In this document: positions 52,130 to 61,227 of the stretch, piece after piece
How the letters are laid out: the number at the start of each line of letters is the position of its first letter
Position numbering within the stretch: position 1 is the stretch's first letter
Notes under the pieces: model-generated
Told to the model about the DNA's origin: nothing
What the model saw: only the letters and a program-made list of their open reading frames with translations
Databases searched by the model: none
Translations under genes and position numbers: made by a program
Assembly (NCBI GenBank): GCA_902167325.1
Contig: LR632930.1
Coordinates: 434,001-498,000, forward strand
Direction of reading: 5' to 3'
Source: Chitinophaga pinensis
GTDB taxonomy: Bacteria; Bacteroidota; Bacteroidia; Chitinophagales; Chitinophagaceae
Length of the DNA stretch: 64,000 nucleotides

Positions 52130-52472
52130 AGTTGATGAGTTTATGAGCAAACTCCAACATCCGCTAAAAGAAGAAATGAAGGCCGTGATAGAAATCTTAC
52201 GCTCCGCAGGCCCACAAATGGATGAGGATGTAAAATGGGGAGGCCCCAGTTTTGACTACAAGGAACCCATGGCCACATTCAATCCCCGGATGACCGAATT
52301 TGTGGCATTGATCTTCCATAAAGGTGAGCTGCTGCAGGATAAATCCGGCCTTCTGGAAGCCGCACCCAAAGGAAAAGCATATGCAAAATTCCGGTCGATG
52401 GAGGATGTCAGGAAATATACACCGGGTCTCCAAAAGGTAGTGAAGGAATGGATTAAGTTAATGGATAAATAG
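52113..52472 (+). CDS. DUF1801 (YdhG-like) protein
   Basis: A 119-aa soluble protein. DEDVKWGGPSFDYKEPMATF followed by VALIFHKGELL is the DUF1801 core; the family has a compact alpha/beta fold of unknown function, sometimes linked to iron or stress. It is the last gene of the short operon with DUF4199 and ends in front of a terminator. Confidence 0.85.
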   Translation: MNKKSKVDEFMSKLQHPLKEEMKAVIEILRSAGPQMDEDVKWGGPSFDYKEPMATFNPRMTEFVALIFHKGELLQDKSGLLEAAPKGKAYAKFRSMEDVRKYTPGLQKVVKEWIKLMDK

Positions 52473-52499
52473 ATCGGAATTGCCCTCTGCAGCCCGAGG

Positions 52500-52530
52500 A
52501 AGCGAAAAGATGCACTTCTTTTCGCTTTTT
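52500..52530 (+). terminator. Hairpin terminator
   Basis: AGCGAAAAGA pairs with TCTTTTCGCT across a 6-base loop, followed by T5. It closes the VOC/DUF4199/DUF1801 operon. Confidence 0.8.
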
Positions 52531-52620
52531 CATTGCTGAAAACTTGTCATGCTACTACATCCCCCCGTTAATAACTTCGTAATTGTATATGGAAAAAAGA
52601 ATTTTTCCCATCTTTATAGC

Positions 52621-53235
52621 ATGCGCGCCATAACTATTGTTTTCCTATACCTCTGCTGCCTCGCATGTAACGAGAAAAAGCCCCGCTCTCCAAAACCATC
52701 CCCAACTCCCGCTGCTCAACCTGCAGAACTCGACAAGGTGCTCCTGCGGCAGAAAGCGGAACAGTTAAAAAGGTTTGTCGCACAAAGGCCATTCAACAAA
52801 CAATACGCTTGCTTTATAGATTTTAGCGTTCACTCCGGAAAGCGGCGCTTCGTTTTTTATGACCTGAAAAACGATAAGATTATCAGTTGCTCCCTTGTAG
52901 CCCATGGGCAGGGGGCCGATTACCGGACCGAGACCGTTGCATTCTCCAACGCTCCGGGCAGCAAATGTTCTTCTCCCGGTAAATACAGTATTGGCTCAAA
53001 GTACACCGGCCGCTTTGGCACTGCTTACAAGTTGCACGGACTCGATGCCACCAACAATAAAGCTTTTGAACGCTTTGTAGTGTTACATGGTCATGATTGT
53101 GTGCCTGATGTGGAAGTAATGCAGGGTATTTGCCGGAGTGATGGCTGCCCTACCCTTAACCCGGCCTATTTTGCCACGATACAGCAGTACCTGGACAGGG
53201 CTAAGCTCCCGGTGGTATTGTGGGTGTATAAGTGA
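52621..53235 (+). CDS. L,D-transpeptidase catalytic-domain-like lipoprotein
   Basis: A 204-aa protein from the ATG at 52621, which directly gives a lipoprotein signal (IVFLYLCCLAC). A Pro/Lys-rich linker follows. The catalytic part has FIDFSVHSGKRRFVFYDLKN, then VAHGQG, SSPGKYSIG, VVLHGHDC and SDGCPTLNP; the His and Cys (GCP) positions match the YkuD-type murein L,D-transpeptidase family, which cross-links peptidoglycan or attaches proteins to it. It is exported and anchored. An upstream frame (52549) is open but lacks a reason to be used. Confidence 0.85.
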   Translation: MRAITIVFLYLCCLACNEKKPRSPKPSPTPAAQPAELDKVLLRQKAEQLKRFVAQRPFNKQYACFIDFSVHSGKRRFVFYDLKNDKIISCSLVAHGQGADYRTETVAFSNAPGSKCSSPGKYSIGSKYTGRFGTAYKLHGLDATNNKAFERFVVLHGHDCVPDVEVMQGICRSDGCPTLNPAYFATIQQYLDRAKLPVVLWVYK

Positions 53236-53249
53236 AGAAAGGCCCCCTG

Positions 53250-53978
53250 TCAACCCTCCCCCGGCATAATGTACCGGATGTCAGCATCTTTAAATGTAAC
53301 CTTCAGCCCGGCTGTGGTTTCACCGCTGGTTAGCCGGACGAACAATAGCTCGCCCGACTTGCTGCTACGAACCAGATTATATTCCGTCCGCAGATAATCT
53401 TCCAGCGACCAATCTTCCAGCCAGAACCGCGCCGTGGCCTTATTCACTTCAAATTGGATCCATCGCCGGGCCAGATGCTGTTTCCAGAATATAGCTTCCA
53501 GTGGAACATCTTTATATATGGTTTGACCGTCTTCCCCTACGGCATACAGCGCCAGCGATTCCCTGAATGCTGATTCAGGAGCATTATACAGCATTAATGC
53601 GGTGGGACCAGTCCAGCTGACAGAGGCACCGTTCCCGTAGCTTACCGTTACAGTATAGATGTTTCCATCACAATCGATCTGTATATCATCCGGCTTCATG
53701 GTTTCAACAACGGCATGTCCATACCGGCGGGTCATCAAAGTATGCTCAAGGTAATGCCATGCGAAAAATAAGACAATAAAGATACCCAGGGGGATGACAG
53801 TCGCCCAGAACAGGGACACGTATAGTTGCGCGATATAGCCGGTTACCCCAAATAAAGGAACTATCAGGAATAGGATGAAGCAGCCAAAGATATCACCGGA
53901 GCCGGTTTTCCCAAATTGCGGTGGCGCTCCTCTTTTAAGGACTTTAACTTCGTCGGGATGATATGGTCTTTCAATCAT
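53250..53978 (-). CDS. Two-TM membrane protein, unknown
   Basis: A 242-aa protein with two adjacent transmembrane helices (FGCFILFLIVPLFGVTGYIA and ATVIPLGIFIVLFFAWHYL, about residues 30-70) and a cytoplasmic or periplasmic C-terminal domain of about 160 aa, with beta-type sequence (NIYTVTVSYGNGASVSW). I recognise no family. It is convergent with the transpeptidase gene, 14 bp apart, and 25 bp from the CPCC gene on the same strand, so it may be co-transcribed with it. Confidence 0.6.
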   Translation of the reverse strand: MIERPYHPDEVKVLKRGAPPQFGKTGSGDIFGCFILFLIVPLFGVTGYIAQLYVSLFWATVIPLGIFIVLFFAWHYLEHTLMTRRYGHAVVETMKPDDIQIDCDGNIYTVTVSYGNGASVSWTGPTALMLYNAPESAFRESLALYAVGEDGQTIYKDVPLEAIFWKQHLARRWIQFEVNKATARFWLEDWSLEDYLRTEYNLVRSSKSGELLFVRLTSGETTAGLKVTFKDADIRYIMPGEG

Positions 53979-54003
53979 GGGTCAATTTTACAACGGTATG
54001 AAA

Positions 54004-54489
54004 TTACGGATTTACCACCAGCGCCATCAGCAAATCCCTCTTCACCTCTTTCCATTCCATCCAGATATGGTCCTGCAGGTGTTCCTCGCCCGTTATTCTG
54101 GATTCAATATCCTTGCTGCGCTCCTGATAAAAAGCTATTGTCTTTAAAACCCGCGCCACATCAAAATCCGTTTCTCCTGCTATCAATGCTGCATTACTTT
54201 CCAATATCCTGCCAATGTTCGTCCTGTTATCCATCAGGGTTAAGCCGCCATTTGGACCGGAAATCTTAATACCTGATAACTCCAGCCGGGCTAACATACT
54301 TCTAGCATTATCATCCTGCCCGTCATCTTCCCAGGAACATATAATACATATCTCAAAAGCACCGCGCTCTTCCAGCGTGGGAAAACCACACCCGGGACAA
54401 GTATGTACAGGAATTCCGTTTGACTGAAGGTAAGCGTCGTAATGCGATCGCCTGTCCCGGAAAGCAGCTAATATTTCTATATCGTTCAT
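54004..54489 (-). CDS. CPCC-family cysteine-rich protein
   Basis: A 161-aa protein. HTCPGCGFPTLEERGAFEIC followed by IICSWEDDGQDD is the CPCC family signature: two Cys pairs that probably bind zinc, here CPGC rather than CPCC. It is cytoplasmic; function unknown, often near toxins or stress genes. The Asp-rich stretch after the second pair is conserved in the family. Confidence 0.82.
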   Translation of the reverse strand: MNDIEILAAFRDRRSHYDAYLQSNGIPVHTCPGCGFPTLEERGAFEICIICSWEDDGQDDNARSMLARLELSGIKISGPNGGLTLMDNRTNIGRILESNAALIAGETDFDVARVLKTIAFYQERSKDIESRITGEEHLQDHIWMEWKEVKRDLLMALVVNP

Positions 54490-54625
54490 CAGGTTTAAAA
54501 GTAGGAAATCCCCGGCAACCAGTAAGCACTTCCCTCCAGGTAACTACTTACACAAAGGGAAGTCATAATGTCTGATCCTTTCATGTGCAGTATGTTTGCC
54601 TTATCATCAACAGTTAAGGAATAAT

Positions 54626-55624
54626 ATGACGCTCAATGTAACAGTCGCCCTATTATTAACGGTGGCCTTCATACAGTGCCATGGCCAAACAAACAAAACA
54701 GTCATGAAAAAAGATACCACAACCTCCAATCCGCTCCTTTGTGATCCCGTAACCGGGGTATGTGAAATCCCTGCATCAGGCAACAGCTCGAATTTAGAGG
54801 GGATTACCTCCAAACAGAAACCGGTTAAGGTGATTTACTTCACAGATCCGATATGCTCTACCTGCTGGGGAATTGAACCGCAGTTGAGGAAGCTGAAACT
54901 GGAATATGGGAAGGATGTGGAAATAAGCTATCACATGGGAGGCCTCTTGCCAGACTGGAGTTATAACAGCGGCGGAATCAGCAAACCTTCCGACGTAGCC
55001 CATCACTGGGATGAGGTCAGCCAGCATTACAAGATGCCTATTGATGGTGATGTATGGCTTACAGACCCGCTCCCTTCCTCCTACCCGCCTTCCATTGCTT
55101 TCAAAGCCGCTCAGCTGCAGGACGAACAAAAAGCCATCTCATTCCTGAGAACCCTTCGTGAAATGGTTTTCCTGCAAAAGAAAAACATCACCAAATGGGA
55201 ACACATAGAACAGGCTGGCCAGCTGGCAGGACTCGATACCCGCCAACTCAAAACAGATTATGAAGGGAAAGCAAAAGAACTGTTCGATCAGGATCTGCAG
55301 CTGGCAAGGAAGATGGGGGTAAGAGGATTCCCAACGCTCTTTATCAGTAATACCGGTGGAGATACAGAACTGATCTACGGCTTTAAGCCGTATATGAATC
55401 TGGAGAATGGCATCAGGAAAGTATATGCCGGTGCTGCTAAAAATGATTATCCTAAAGACGGGAAGAGCCTGTTCAACATATATCCTTCCCTCACCTTACG
55501 TGAATTCGCGGAGCTGGGCGAGATCTCCTTCGAAGCAGCGGATGCTGCATTAGATACACTGGTAAAGGAAGGGCACATCAGTGTCAGCAATACGAAGAAC
55601 GGCGCAATCTGGTACAAAAAATAG
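54626..55624 (+). CDS. DsbA/FrnE-like thioredoxin-fold protein
   Basis: A 332-aa exported protein. I chose the ATG at 54626 because AAGGA lies 6 bp upstream; an ATG at 54596 has none. A signal peptide is followed by a Cys-containing linker and a DsbA-like domain: YFTDPICSTCWGIEPQL with the active site C77-S-T-C80, and later GVRGFPTLFIS, the cis-Pro loop. It would make or reshuffle disulfides or act in oxidative defence in the periplasm. The C-terminal 50 residues (LTLREFAELGEISFEAADAA) look like a small winged-helix-type add-on, unusual for an exported protein. Confidence 0.85.
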   Translation: MTLNVTVALLLTVAFIQCHGQTNKTVMKKDTTTSNPLLCDPVTGVCEIPASGNSSNLEGITSKQKPVKVIYFTDPICSTCWGIEPQLRKLKLEYGKDVEISYHMGGLLPDWSYNSGGISKPSDVAHHWDEVSQHYKMPIDGDVWLTDPLPSSYPPSIAFKAAQLQDEQKAISFLRTLREMVFLQKKNITKWEHIEQAGQLAGLDTRQLKTDYEGKAKELFDQDLQLARKMGVRGFPTLFISNTGGDTELIYGFKPYMNLENGIRKVYAGAAKNDYPKDGKSLFNIYPSLTLREFAELGEISFEAADAALDTLVKEGHISVSNTKNGAIWYKK

Positions 55625-55638
55625 TCCTTACTATATTT

Positions 55639-55672
55639 ACGCATCCGCGGGATCACTACCCCGCGGGTGCGT
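55639..55672. terminator. Bidirectional terminator between convergent genes
   Basis: ACGCATCCGCGGG pairs with CCCGCGGGTGCGT (one mismatch) across an 8-base loop. The right arm reaches the hxlR stop codon. Confidence 0.75.
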
Positions 55673-56031
55673 TATTTCCTCAATATTGCACTTCGGTAGG
55701 AAATGCCCCATTGGGCGATCTCTTCGATGATGGGAGACAGCGTTTGACCAAATCCGGTGATCTCATACTCCACCGTAACCGGCTTGGTATTACATACAGT
55801 CCGGCTGATCAGCTGGTTCACTTCCAGATCCTGTAACTCCTTCGACAGCATTTTAGGTGCGATACCGTCCACTTCCCGGAGCAGGTCCATGAAACGCATC
55901 TTTCCGCCCTGCATGAGCGTTCCCAGAATATGAAACTTCCATTTACCGGATAGAATCTCCATCGAGTCTTTGATCGCCAGTATCCGTGTTTTGCAGATGT
56001 TGGTATTGTTGAGAACGGCCTCCTTCTTCAT
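55672..56031 (-). CDS. HxlR-family transcriptional regulator
   Basis: A 119-aa winged-helix regulator. Near the N-terminus lies Cys13 in NICKTRILAI, then GKWKFHILGTLMQGGKMRF, IAPKMLSKELQDLEVNQL and VEYEITGFGQTLSPII: the HxlR/MarR-like signature. The Cys may sense aldehydes or quinones, as in the studied HxlR and YodB. It is convergent with the DsbA-like gene and separate from the cupin gene, so the target is not shown by context. Confidence 0.92.
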   Translation of the reverse strand: MKKEAVLNNTNICKTRILAIKDSMEILSGKWKFHILGTLMQGGKMRFMDLLREVDGIAPKMLSKELQDLEVNQLISRTVCNTKPVTVEYEITGFGQTLSPIIEEIAQWGISYRSAILRK

Positions 56032-56094
56032 ATCGTCTCCGTATTAGCTATGAAATAACGGTATAAAGATAACAAAACTACTTTCCCGGCAAGT

Positions 56095-56811
56095 TTACCC
56101 TTTCGCCAGCGTTAGTAAAAAGAACGACTCCTCTAGTGCCACTACACTATGTGTGATATTCTCCTGTAAGGCTATCATTTGGCCTTTCCTTAGTGTCACT
56201 TTATCTTCTTCTGTTACAAATTCAATACTTCCTTCCAATACCTGCACACTGATCACGCCATTCGCTTTGTGGGGTTTGAGCTGCCCACCTTTATGAAGCC
56301 CCATGAGTACGATGCGCATCCTTTCTGACTTGAAAACAGTAACAGAGTTATGATCGCTATCCTTCCAGGTTGGTTCCCTTTTGATTATTTCAATAAACTC
56401 AGGGATATTGATTCCAACAAGCGGGGCTTCAATTACCCGTCCGCCTTCTTTCCGCTGAGGAGTTGCATCGATAGATTTCTCTTTTGTACTATGGGGTGCT
56501 GCATGTGTCTGTAGTTTTTCTATCAGCTTAGAAGGCATTTCTTCTGCAAAAATACCATACCCGTTCACGAGCGAACCTTTCACATTAAACTTCGGGGAAG
56601 ATATAGCGTATACGATTGATTGATCATCAGGGTCGGAAGCCCCTTCAAACCGGTAAACCATATCTATCTGGAACTCTTCAGGCTGTAAAACGATGTTGGT
56701 CTGATGGCAAACCAGGCATTCTGAATGGATATTGAAGTCGATGGTATACCCCTGTTTCTTCAATTCATTCAGGGTTTCCGATAAGGTGCCGTAATTTTCG
56801 TTTAATCGCAT
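56095..56811 (-). CDS. N-terminal unknown domain fused to a C-terminal cupin
   Basis: A 238-aa protein. Residues 1-100 match the Bacteroidota proteins often named phosphoribosylpyrophosphate synthetase-like without evidence (CLVCHQTNIVLQPEEFQIDM, IVYAISSPKFNVKGSLVNGY). About 160-238 is a cupin barrel: VFKSERMRIVLMGLHKGG, then HKANGVISVQVLEGSIEFV and QENITHSVVALEESFFLLT. The two parts are joined by a charged linker. A small-molecule sensing or binding role is possible; no catalytic metal triad is complete. Confidence 0.72.
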   Translation of the reverse strand: MRLNENYGTLSETLNELKKQGYTIDFNIHSECLVCHQTNIVLQPEEFQIDMVYRFEGASDPDDQSIVYAISSPKFNVKGSLVNGYGIFAEEMPSKLIEKLQTHAAPHSTKEKSIDATPQRKEGGRVIEAPLVGINIPEFIEIIKREPTWKDSDHNSVTVFKSERMRIVLMGLHKGGQLKPHKANGVISVQVLEGSIEFVTEEDKVTLRKGQMIALQENITHSVVALEESFFLLTLAKG

Positions 56812-56935
56812 GCCAGTTGGGTTTAATAGTTATTAAATTTCAATTGGAAGCTAGCTAAAATCGGGATACCTGTTGGGGACAGGCGGAGCATTTCACCCCA
56901 AAATTCATGTATTATACAAGTTAACCAAAATTACG

Positions 56936-58585
56936 CTATCCCTGTTCTCCCATTTGGACGATTGCCTGCAGTTCTTCTGTCATAGCGGGCCTGCGGGGGT
57001 ATTTCCGGCTTAACTTCTTTGCTAACGCAATAATTTCCTGCCGGCCTTCAGGAATGGCATTCATCACCATATTCATATAGTTTGCCAACGCCTGAAAGTG
57101 ACCGCGCCCTCCGGAGACATCGCCATAACGCTCGAATGCCGGAAGATAGATAGTCAGTAACTCCATAGGATATTGATCTGCTAAAAACTTATGGTACTTC
57201 AGCACCACGTTCAGATCCGTTTCCGATCGCAACAGTGCCAGTATGCGGTCATAGAATTTCTCTTCAATTAACATAGGGGAAAGCAACTCCAGCAATCTTG
57301 TATCAGGGAAATACCAGGCACTCCCTTTATTCTCCTGATACTGCAATTCAACGTTCTTCGTTACTTCTGCTATATAATTTTCAATTTCTTTTTTCCATTC
57401 CGCGGCGTCGAAGGTGTTTTTCCATTGTTGATAATAAGCCAGATCGAACCGCATGTTAAAAGCAAAGCGTTTTGTATAATGCCTGATCTTGTTGATATCA
57501 TTCTCCAGTTCTGCGATGCGTAGCAACTCCTTCTCCCATTCTGTCACAATTCCCGGGAAGCGTTTCTGCTTCGCTATTTCAATCCCTTCAAACAATAACC
57601 GCTTCGCTTCGGAAAAATCTTTCCGGTCTATCAAACTGTTAACTTCCTCCTTCCTCACATCTGCAATTTCCAAATGCTGCTGAATAAGCAATTGCGCCTC
57701 TGCTCCTTTCCCGATTGCTTTGAGGAACACTATCTTCCTGACGAGGAAATACTTTTTCCTGTAAGTATCTTCATCCGGAGATACGGATTCTATCTGTCCG
57801 TCAACATACTTCAAATAAACCTTTTCTTTGCCCAGCTTTAATGCCAAAGCCTGATAGAGGTCTGTCAACTCATATCCAAAGTCGCCATACTCAAAGTATA
57901 CCGGGCGGCTAACTGCTGACTTTATAAAACTGAAGATATCCTCCTGCAGGTCTGTAGTTACACCTTCTGCCTTTGCAATAACCTTAATAAGTTCTATTGT
58001 CTGAAAGATGACATCTCCTATATTCCCTCCGGAATCATCACAATGCGTAATTACTTTTATCACTTCAGGCAGTACCGATTTCGCTACAATAAATGCATCC
58101 CGTAAATCACCCTGCTGAATATGATGCTCGCCAACTCCGATCAGCGCATCTATTTCTTTGGCCAGTTTATTGGCAGCACTGCGGTCAATAAAACCGCCTT
58201 TTGTATTGTCTCGTATTATTCTCCTGCTTAGTTCTGTATAGATTTCCCCTTCACTCATATTAACAGCCAAACCGGCAACAGCTTTCAAATCAGTTTCGCT
58301 GATGGGTTTTGTCTGTTTAAATGCCTCTTTCATATAAAACAAGGCAGCCACCACATGTTTGCAGATGCCTCCCTCGAAAGGACAGTCACATGAATATGAT
58401 TCTATATTGTTCCTCTTTACCAGTCTTATCTCCACCATATACGTTTCGTTCCCCTTCACGGTGGCGTACCAGCAATCCTTTTCTGCTTCCTCCAGGCCCG
58501 TAACTGCCTGGCTCTCAAAATACTCCCGTCCCCGACGCACAATAGCATCATTCACCTGTAATTCAAAATTCTTCAATGTGAGCAT
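56936..58585 (-). CDS. SWIM zinc-finger protein
   Basis: A 549-aa protein; the ATG at 58585 is preferred over the TTG at 58591. The SWIM motif CDCPFEGGICKH (C66, C68, C75, H77) lies near the N-terminus. The long rest is helical (KYHKFLADQYPMELLTIYL, a repeat-like layout) and ends RKYPRRPAMTEELQAIV. SWIM proteins bind DNA or proteins and in bacteria are of unknown function, sometimes paired with SNF2 helicases; no helicase is here. It is divergent from the hydroxyproline operon. Confidence 0.88.
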   Translation of the reverse strand: MLTLKNFELQVNDAIVRRGREYFESQAVTGLEEAEKDCWYATVKGNETYMVEIRLVKRNNIESYSCDCPFEGGICKHVVAALFYMKEAFKQTKPISETDLKAVAGLAVNMSEGEIYTELSRRIIRDNTKGGFIDRSAANKLAKEIDALIGVGEHHIQQGDLRDAFIVAKSVLPEVIKVITHCDDSGGNIGDVIFQTIELIKVIAKAEGVTTDLQEDIFSFIKSAVSRPVYFEYGDFGYELTDLYQALALKLGKEKVYLKYVDGQIESVSPDEDTYRKKYFLVRKIVFLKAIGKGAEAQLLIQQHLEIADVRKEEVNSLIDRKDFSEAKRLLFEGIEIAKQKRFPGIVTEWEKELLRIAELENDINKIRHYTKRFAFNMRFDLAYYQQWKNTFDAAEWKKEIENYIAEVTKNVELQYQENKGSAWYFPDTRLLELLSPMLIEEKFYDRILALLRSETDLNVVLKYHKFLADQYPMELLTIYLPAFERYGDVSGGRGHFQALANYMNMVMNAIPEGRQEIIALAKKLSRKYPRRPAMTEELQAIVQMGEQG

Positions 58586-58708
58586 ATACAAGAAGGCTTA
58601 TACCCATAAAACTACCCAAAAATACCCAATTGCCCTTCGCGGAGTAAAACGGTCAATATCCGTCAACTTGCGGATAATTTCAATAATAGCACTGTATCCT
58701 GCCTCCGG

Positions 58709-58716
58709 TACTTTTG
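58709..58716 (+). promoter_or_regulatory. -7 box TACTTTTG of the hydroxyproline operon
   Basis: Fits TAnnTTTG, 15 bp before the first ATG (58731), which leaves a very short leader. A -33 match is weak. Confidence 0.5.
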
Positions 58717-58730
58717 AACAAACAATCGTT

Positions 58731-59660
58731 ATGAGCAATTTCAACTGGAATGGTGTTTTCCCTGCATTACTCACTCCATTTACTACTACAGACAAGCCTG
58801 ACCTTGATATGTTCAGGATCAACCTCGCTGCACAACTCGCAGCAGGTGTGGATGGCATCATCATCGGCGGATCTCTTGGCGAAGCCAGTACATTAAGCAA
58901 CAGTGAAAAGAAGGAACTATACGATACCGCACGCGCTTTCCTGCCGGCGAACTTCCCCATTATCATCAATATCGCTGAGCAAACAACCAGTGCCGCCACT
59001 ACCCTCGCTGCGGAAGCGGAAGCCTGGGGAGCCAATGCCCTTATGCTGCTGCCGCCCATGCGCTACTATGCAGATAATACGGAGACCCTGGCCTTCTTCC
59101 AGGCCGTAGCCAAGGCCACCAGTTTACCCATCATGCTGTACAACAACCCGGTGGATTATAAGATCGCGGTTACCCTCGATATGTTCGAAGCATTGCTGCC
59201 ATACAAAAACATTCAGGCGGTGAAAGAATCTTCCCGCGACGTGATCAACATCACCCGCATGATCAACCGCTTTGGTGACAGATATAAAATCCTGACCGGT
59301 GTAGACCCCCTGGCACTGGAAAGCCTCGTACTCGGTGCAGATGGCTGGGTGGCAGGACTGGTAGATGCCTTCCCCGCAGAAACGGTAGCCATTTACCGCC
59401 TCGTTAAATCCGGGAACATCGAAGCAGCCCTCTCCATCTACCGCTGGTTTATGCCCCTGCTGGAGCTGGACATCCATCCCAAACTGGTACAGTACATCAA
59501 ACTGGCCGCCACCAACACCGGTATAGGCACCCCTGTAGTGCGCGCACCAAGGCTGCCGCTGGAAGGTAAAGAACTTGCAGCCGTACAGCTGGTGATAGAC
59601 AATGCATTGGCCACCCGTCCGCAACTGCCGGATTATCTCAATATCCATGCAAACCGCTAA
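58731..59660 (+). CDS. DapA-family enzyme, probable pyrroline-4-hydroxy-2-carboxylate deaminase
   Basis: A 309-aa Schiff-base aldolase-type enzyme. The Tyr is in MLYNNP (Y137) and the Schiff-base Lys in NIQAVKESSRD (K165); the substrate loop is GGSLGEA in place of the GTTGE of true DapA. With an epimerase, a FAD oxidase and a semialdehyde dehydrogenase alongside, the most likely reaction is conversion of 1-pyrroline-4-hydroxy-2-carboxylate to alpha-ketoglutarate semialdehyde plus ammonia. The start at 58731 is used; an upstream frame is non-coding. It overlaps the next gene by 14 bp. Confidence 0.85.
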   Translation: MSNFNWNGVFPALLTPFTTTDKPDLDMFRINLAAQLAAGVDGIIIGGSLGEASTLSNSEKKELYDTARAFLPANFPIIINIAEQTTSAATTLAAEAEAWGANALMLLPPMRYYADNTETLAFFQAVAKATSLPIMLYNNPVDYKIAVTLDMFEALLPYKNIQAVKESSRDVINITRMINRFGDRYKILTGVDPLALESLVLGADGWVAGLVDAFPAETVAIYRLVKSGNIEAALSIYRWFMPLLELDIHPKLVQYIKLAATNTGIGTPVVRAPRLPLEGKELAAVQLVIDNALATRPQLPDYLNIHANR

Positions 59661-61227
59661 TAGTATCGCAGGTGTATACAAGCCCGGCAACGGAGATGCG
59701 TTTCAAGCCATCAATCCCGCTACGGGAGAAATGCTGGAAGGCATTTTCCACCGTGCCGGCAAAAGCGCTGTTGACGAAGCCATGCAGGCCGCAGCAGCTG
59801 CTGCTGTTATTTACAGTCAGATCGCTAAAGATCAAAAAGCCCTTTTCCTGCGCACCATTGCCACCGAAATTGAAGCCGTGGGCAGCCTTGCAGTAAAGAG
59901 GGCTTCGGAAGAAAGCGGCCTGCCGCATGCCAGGCTTACCGGCGAAATAGGCCGCACCACCGGGCAGCTCCGTATGTTTGCGGACCTGGTGGAAGAGGGT
60001 TCCTGGGTACAGGCTGTAATTGACACGGCACAACCCAACAGGCACCCAATGCCCAAACCGGATATCCGCAGGATGCTGGTAGCAATGGGACCCGTAGTAG
60101 TTTTTGGAGCCAGTAATTTCCCGCTTGCTTTTTCCGTTGCCGGTGGAGATACCGCTTCCGCACTGGCAGCGGGCTGTCCGGTAATCGTAAAGGCACACCC
60201 TGCTCACCCTGGCACCAGTGCACTCATAGCTGCTGCCATCAATGCCGCGGCTCAGCAGTGTAATATGCCTCCCGGTGTATTCTCTCTTTTGTATGACGAT
60301 GGTTATGATACCGGCGCCTTGCTGGTAAAGCACCCTGTCACCAAAGCAGTAGCTTTCACCGGATCTTATAAAGGAGGAATGGCGCTCCTGCAGCTGGCTG
60401 CAGAACGTAATGTTCCCATTCCGGTATTTGCAGAAATGGGCAGCATTAACCCGGTATTACTGTTGCCCGCTGCGTTGGAAAAAAGATCCGGCGAACTGGC
60501 CACCTCACTGGCAGCATCCATCACCCAGGGAGGCGGACAGTTCTGTACCAAGCCCGGGCTTTTGCTCGCCATGCAATCTCCCGGACTGGAAGCATTTATC
60601 ACCACCCTCGCAGCTGGCATCCGGCAAACACTGCCGGTGCCTATGTTAACGGAAGGCATCTGTCATCAATATCAACATCACTCTGCCGGCAAATTAGCTG
60701 CGCAGGGAGTGGAATTACTGGCGGAAGCCGGAGAAACGGCTGCTCCCATAAAATACCCTACCCGTCCAAGACTGGCTAAAGTCAGTGCGCAAACCTTCCT
60801 CCGGTCACCAGACCTGCAGGAAGAAGTATTTGGGCCTTATGCCATGCTGGTAGTAGCTGAAAATATGGAAGAACTGCAGGCGGTGACGGCTGTACTCTCC
60901 GGGCAGCTCACCGTTACCATCATGGCAGAAAGAGAAGAACTTTCCCTGCATGCCCCACTCATCCGCCAGGTATCACAACTGGCTGGCAGGATAGTTTATA
61001 ACGGTGTACCAACCGGCGTGGAGGTATGTGCCGCCATGCAGCACGGAGGCCCTTTCCCGGCAAGTACAGACAGTCGTTTCACTTCCGTAGGCACCGCAGC
61101 CATATACCGCTTTGCCCGGCCCATGGCCTGGCAGAACTGCGCAGACGAATGGCTGCCCGGCGAGCTGCAGTCCGGCAACCCCCTGAATATATTACGCACC
61201 ACCGATCTAACCACTGCAAGGCTATGA
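59647..61227 (+). CDS. Aldehyde dehydrogenase, probable alpha-ketoglutarate semialdehyde dehydrogenase
   Basis: A 526-aa NAD(P)-dependent aldehyde dehydrogenase. Catalytic residues: N157 in FGASNFPL, E263 in FAEMGSINP and C300 in GGGQFCTKPG. The FAEMGSINP and QFCTKPG versions are typical of 2,5-dioxovalerate (alpha-ketoglutarate semialdehyde) dehydrogenases, which finish the pathway by making alpha-ketoglutarate. The start ATG at 59647 lies inside the deaminase gene; the stop overlaps the epimerase start (ATGA). Four-gene translational coupling supports a common pathway. Confidence 0.88.
   Translation: MQTANSIAGVYKPGNGDAFQAINPATGEMLEGIFHRAGKSAVDEAMQAAAAAAVIYSQIAKDQKALFLRTIATEIEAVGSLAVKRASEESGLPHARLTGEIGRTTGQLRMFADLVEEGSWVQAVIDTAQPNRHPMPKPDIRRMLVAMGPVVVFGASNFPLAFSVAGGDTASALAAGCPVIVKAHPAHPGTSALIAAAINAAAQQCNMPPGVFSLLYDDGYDTGALLVKHPVTKAVAFTGSYKGGMALLQLAAERNVPIPVFAEMGSINPVLLLPAALEKRSGELATSLAASITQGGGQFCTKPGLLLAMQSPGLEAFITTLAAGIRQTLPVPMLTEGICHQYQHHSAGKLAAQGVELLAEAGETAAPIKYPTRPRLAKVSAQTFLRSPDLQEEVFGPYAMLVVAENMEELQAVTAVLSGQLTVTIMAEREELSLHAPLIRQVSQLAGRIVYNGVPTGVEVCAAMQHGGPFPASTDSRFTSVGTAAIYRFARPMAWQNCADEWLPGELQSGNPLNILRTTDLTTARL

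Noticed and set aside
52471..52495. Further att-like copy (GGAATTGCCCTC...CAGCCCGA)
   Set aside because: Some likeness to the island repeat, but the match is partial, lacks the GTTCGATAAT start and sits in front of an ordinary operon terminator in core DNA.
58359..58730. N-terminal extension of the DapA-like gene
   Set aside because: The open frame upstream is antisense to the SWIM gene; the enzyme begins at MSNFNW with normal family length.
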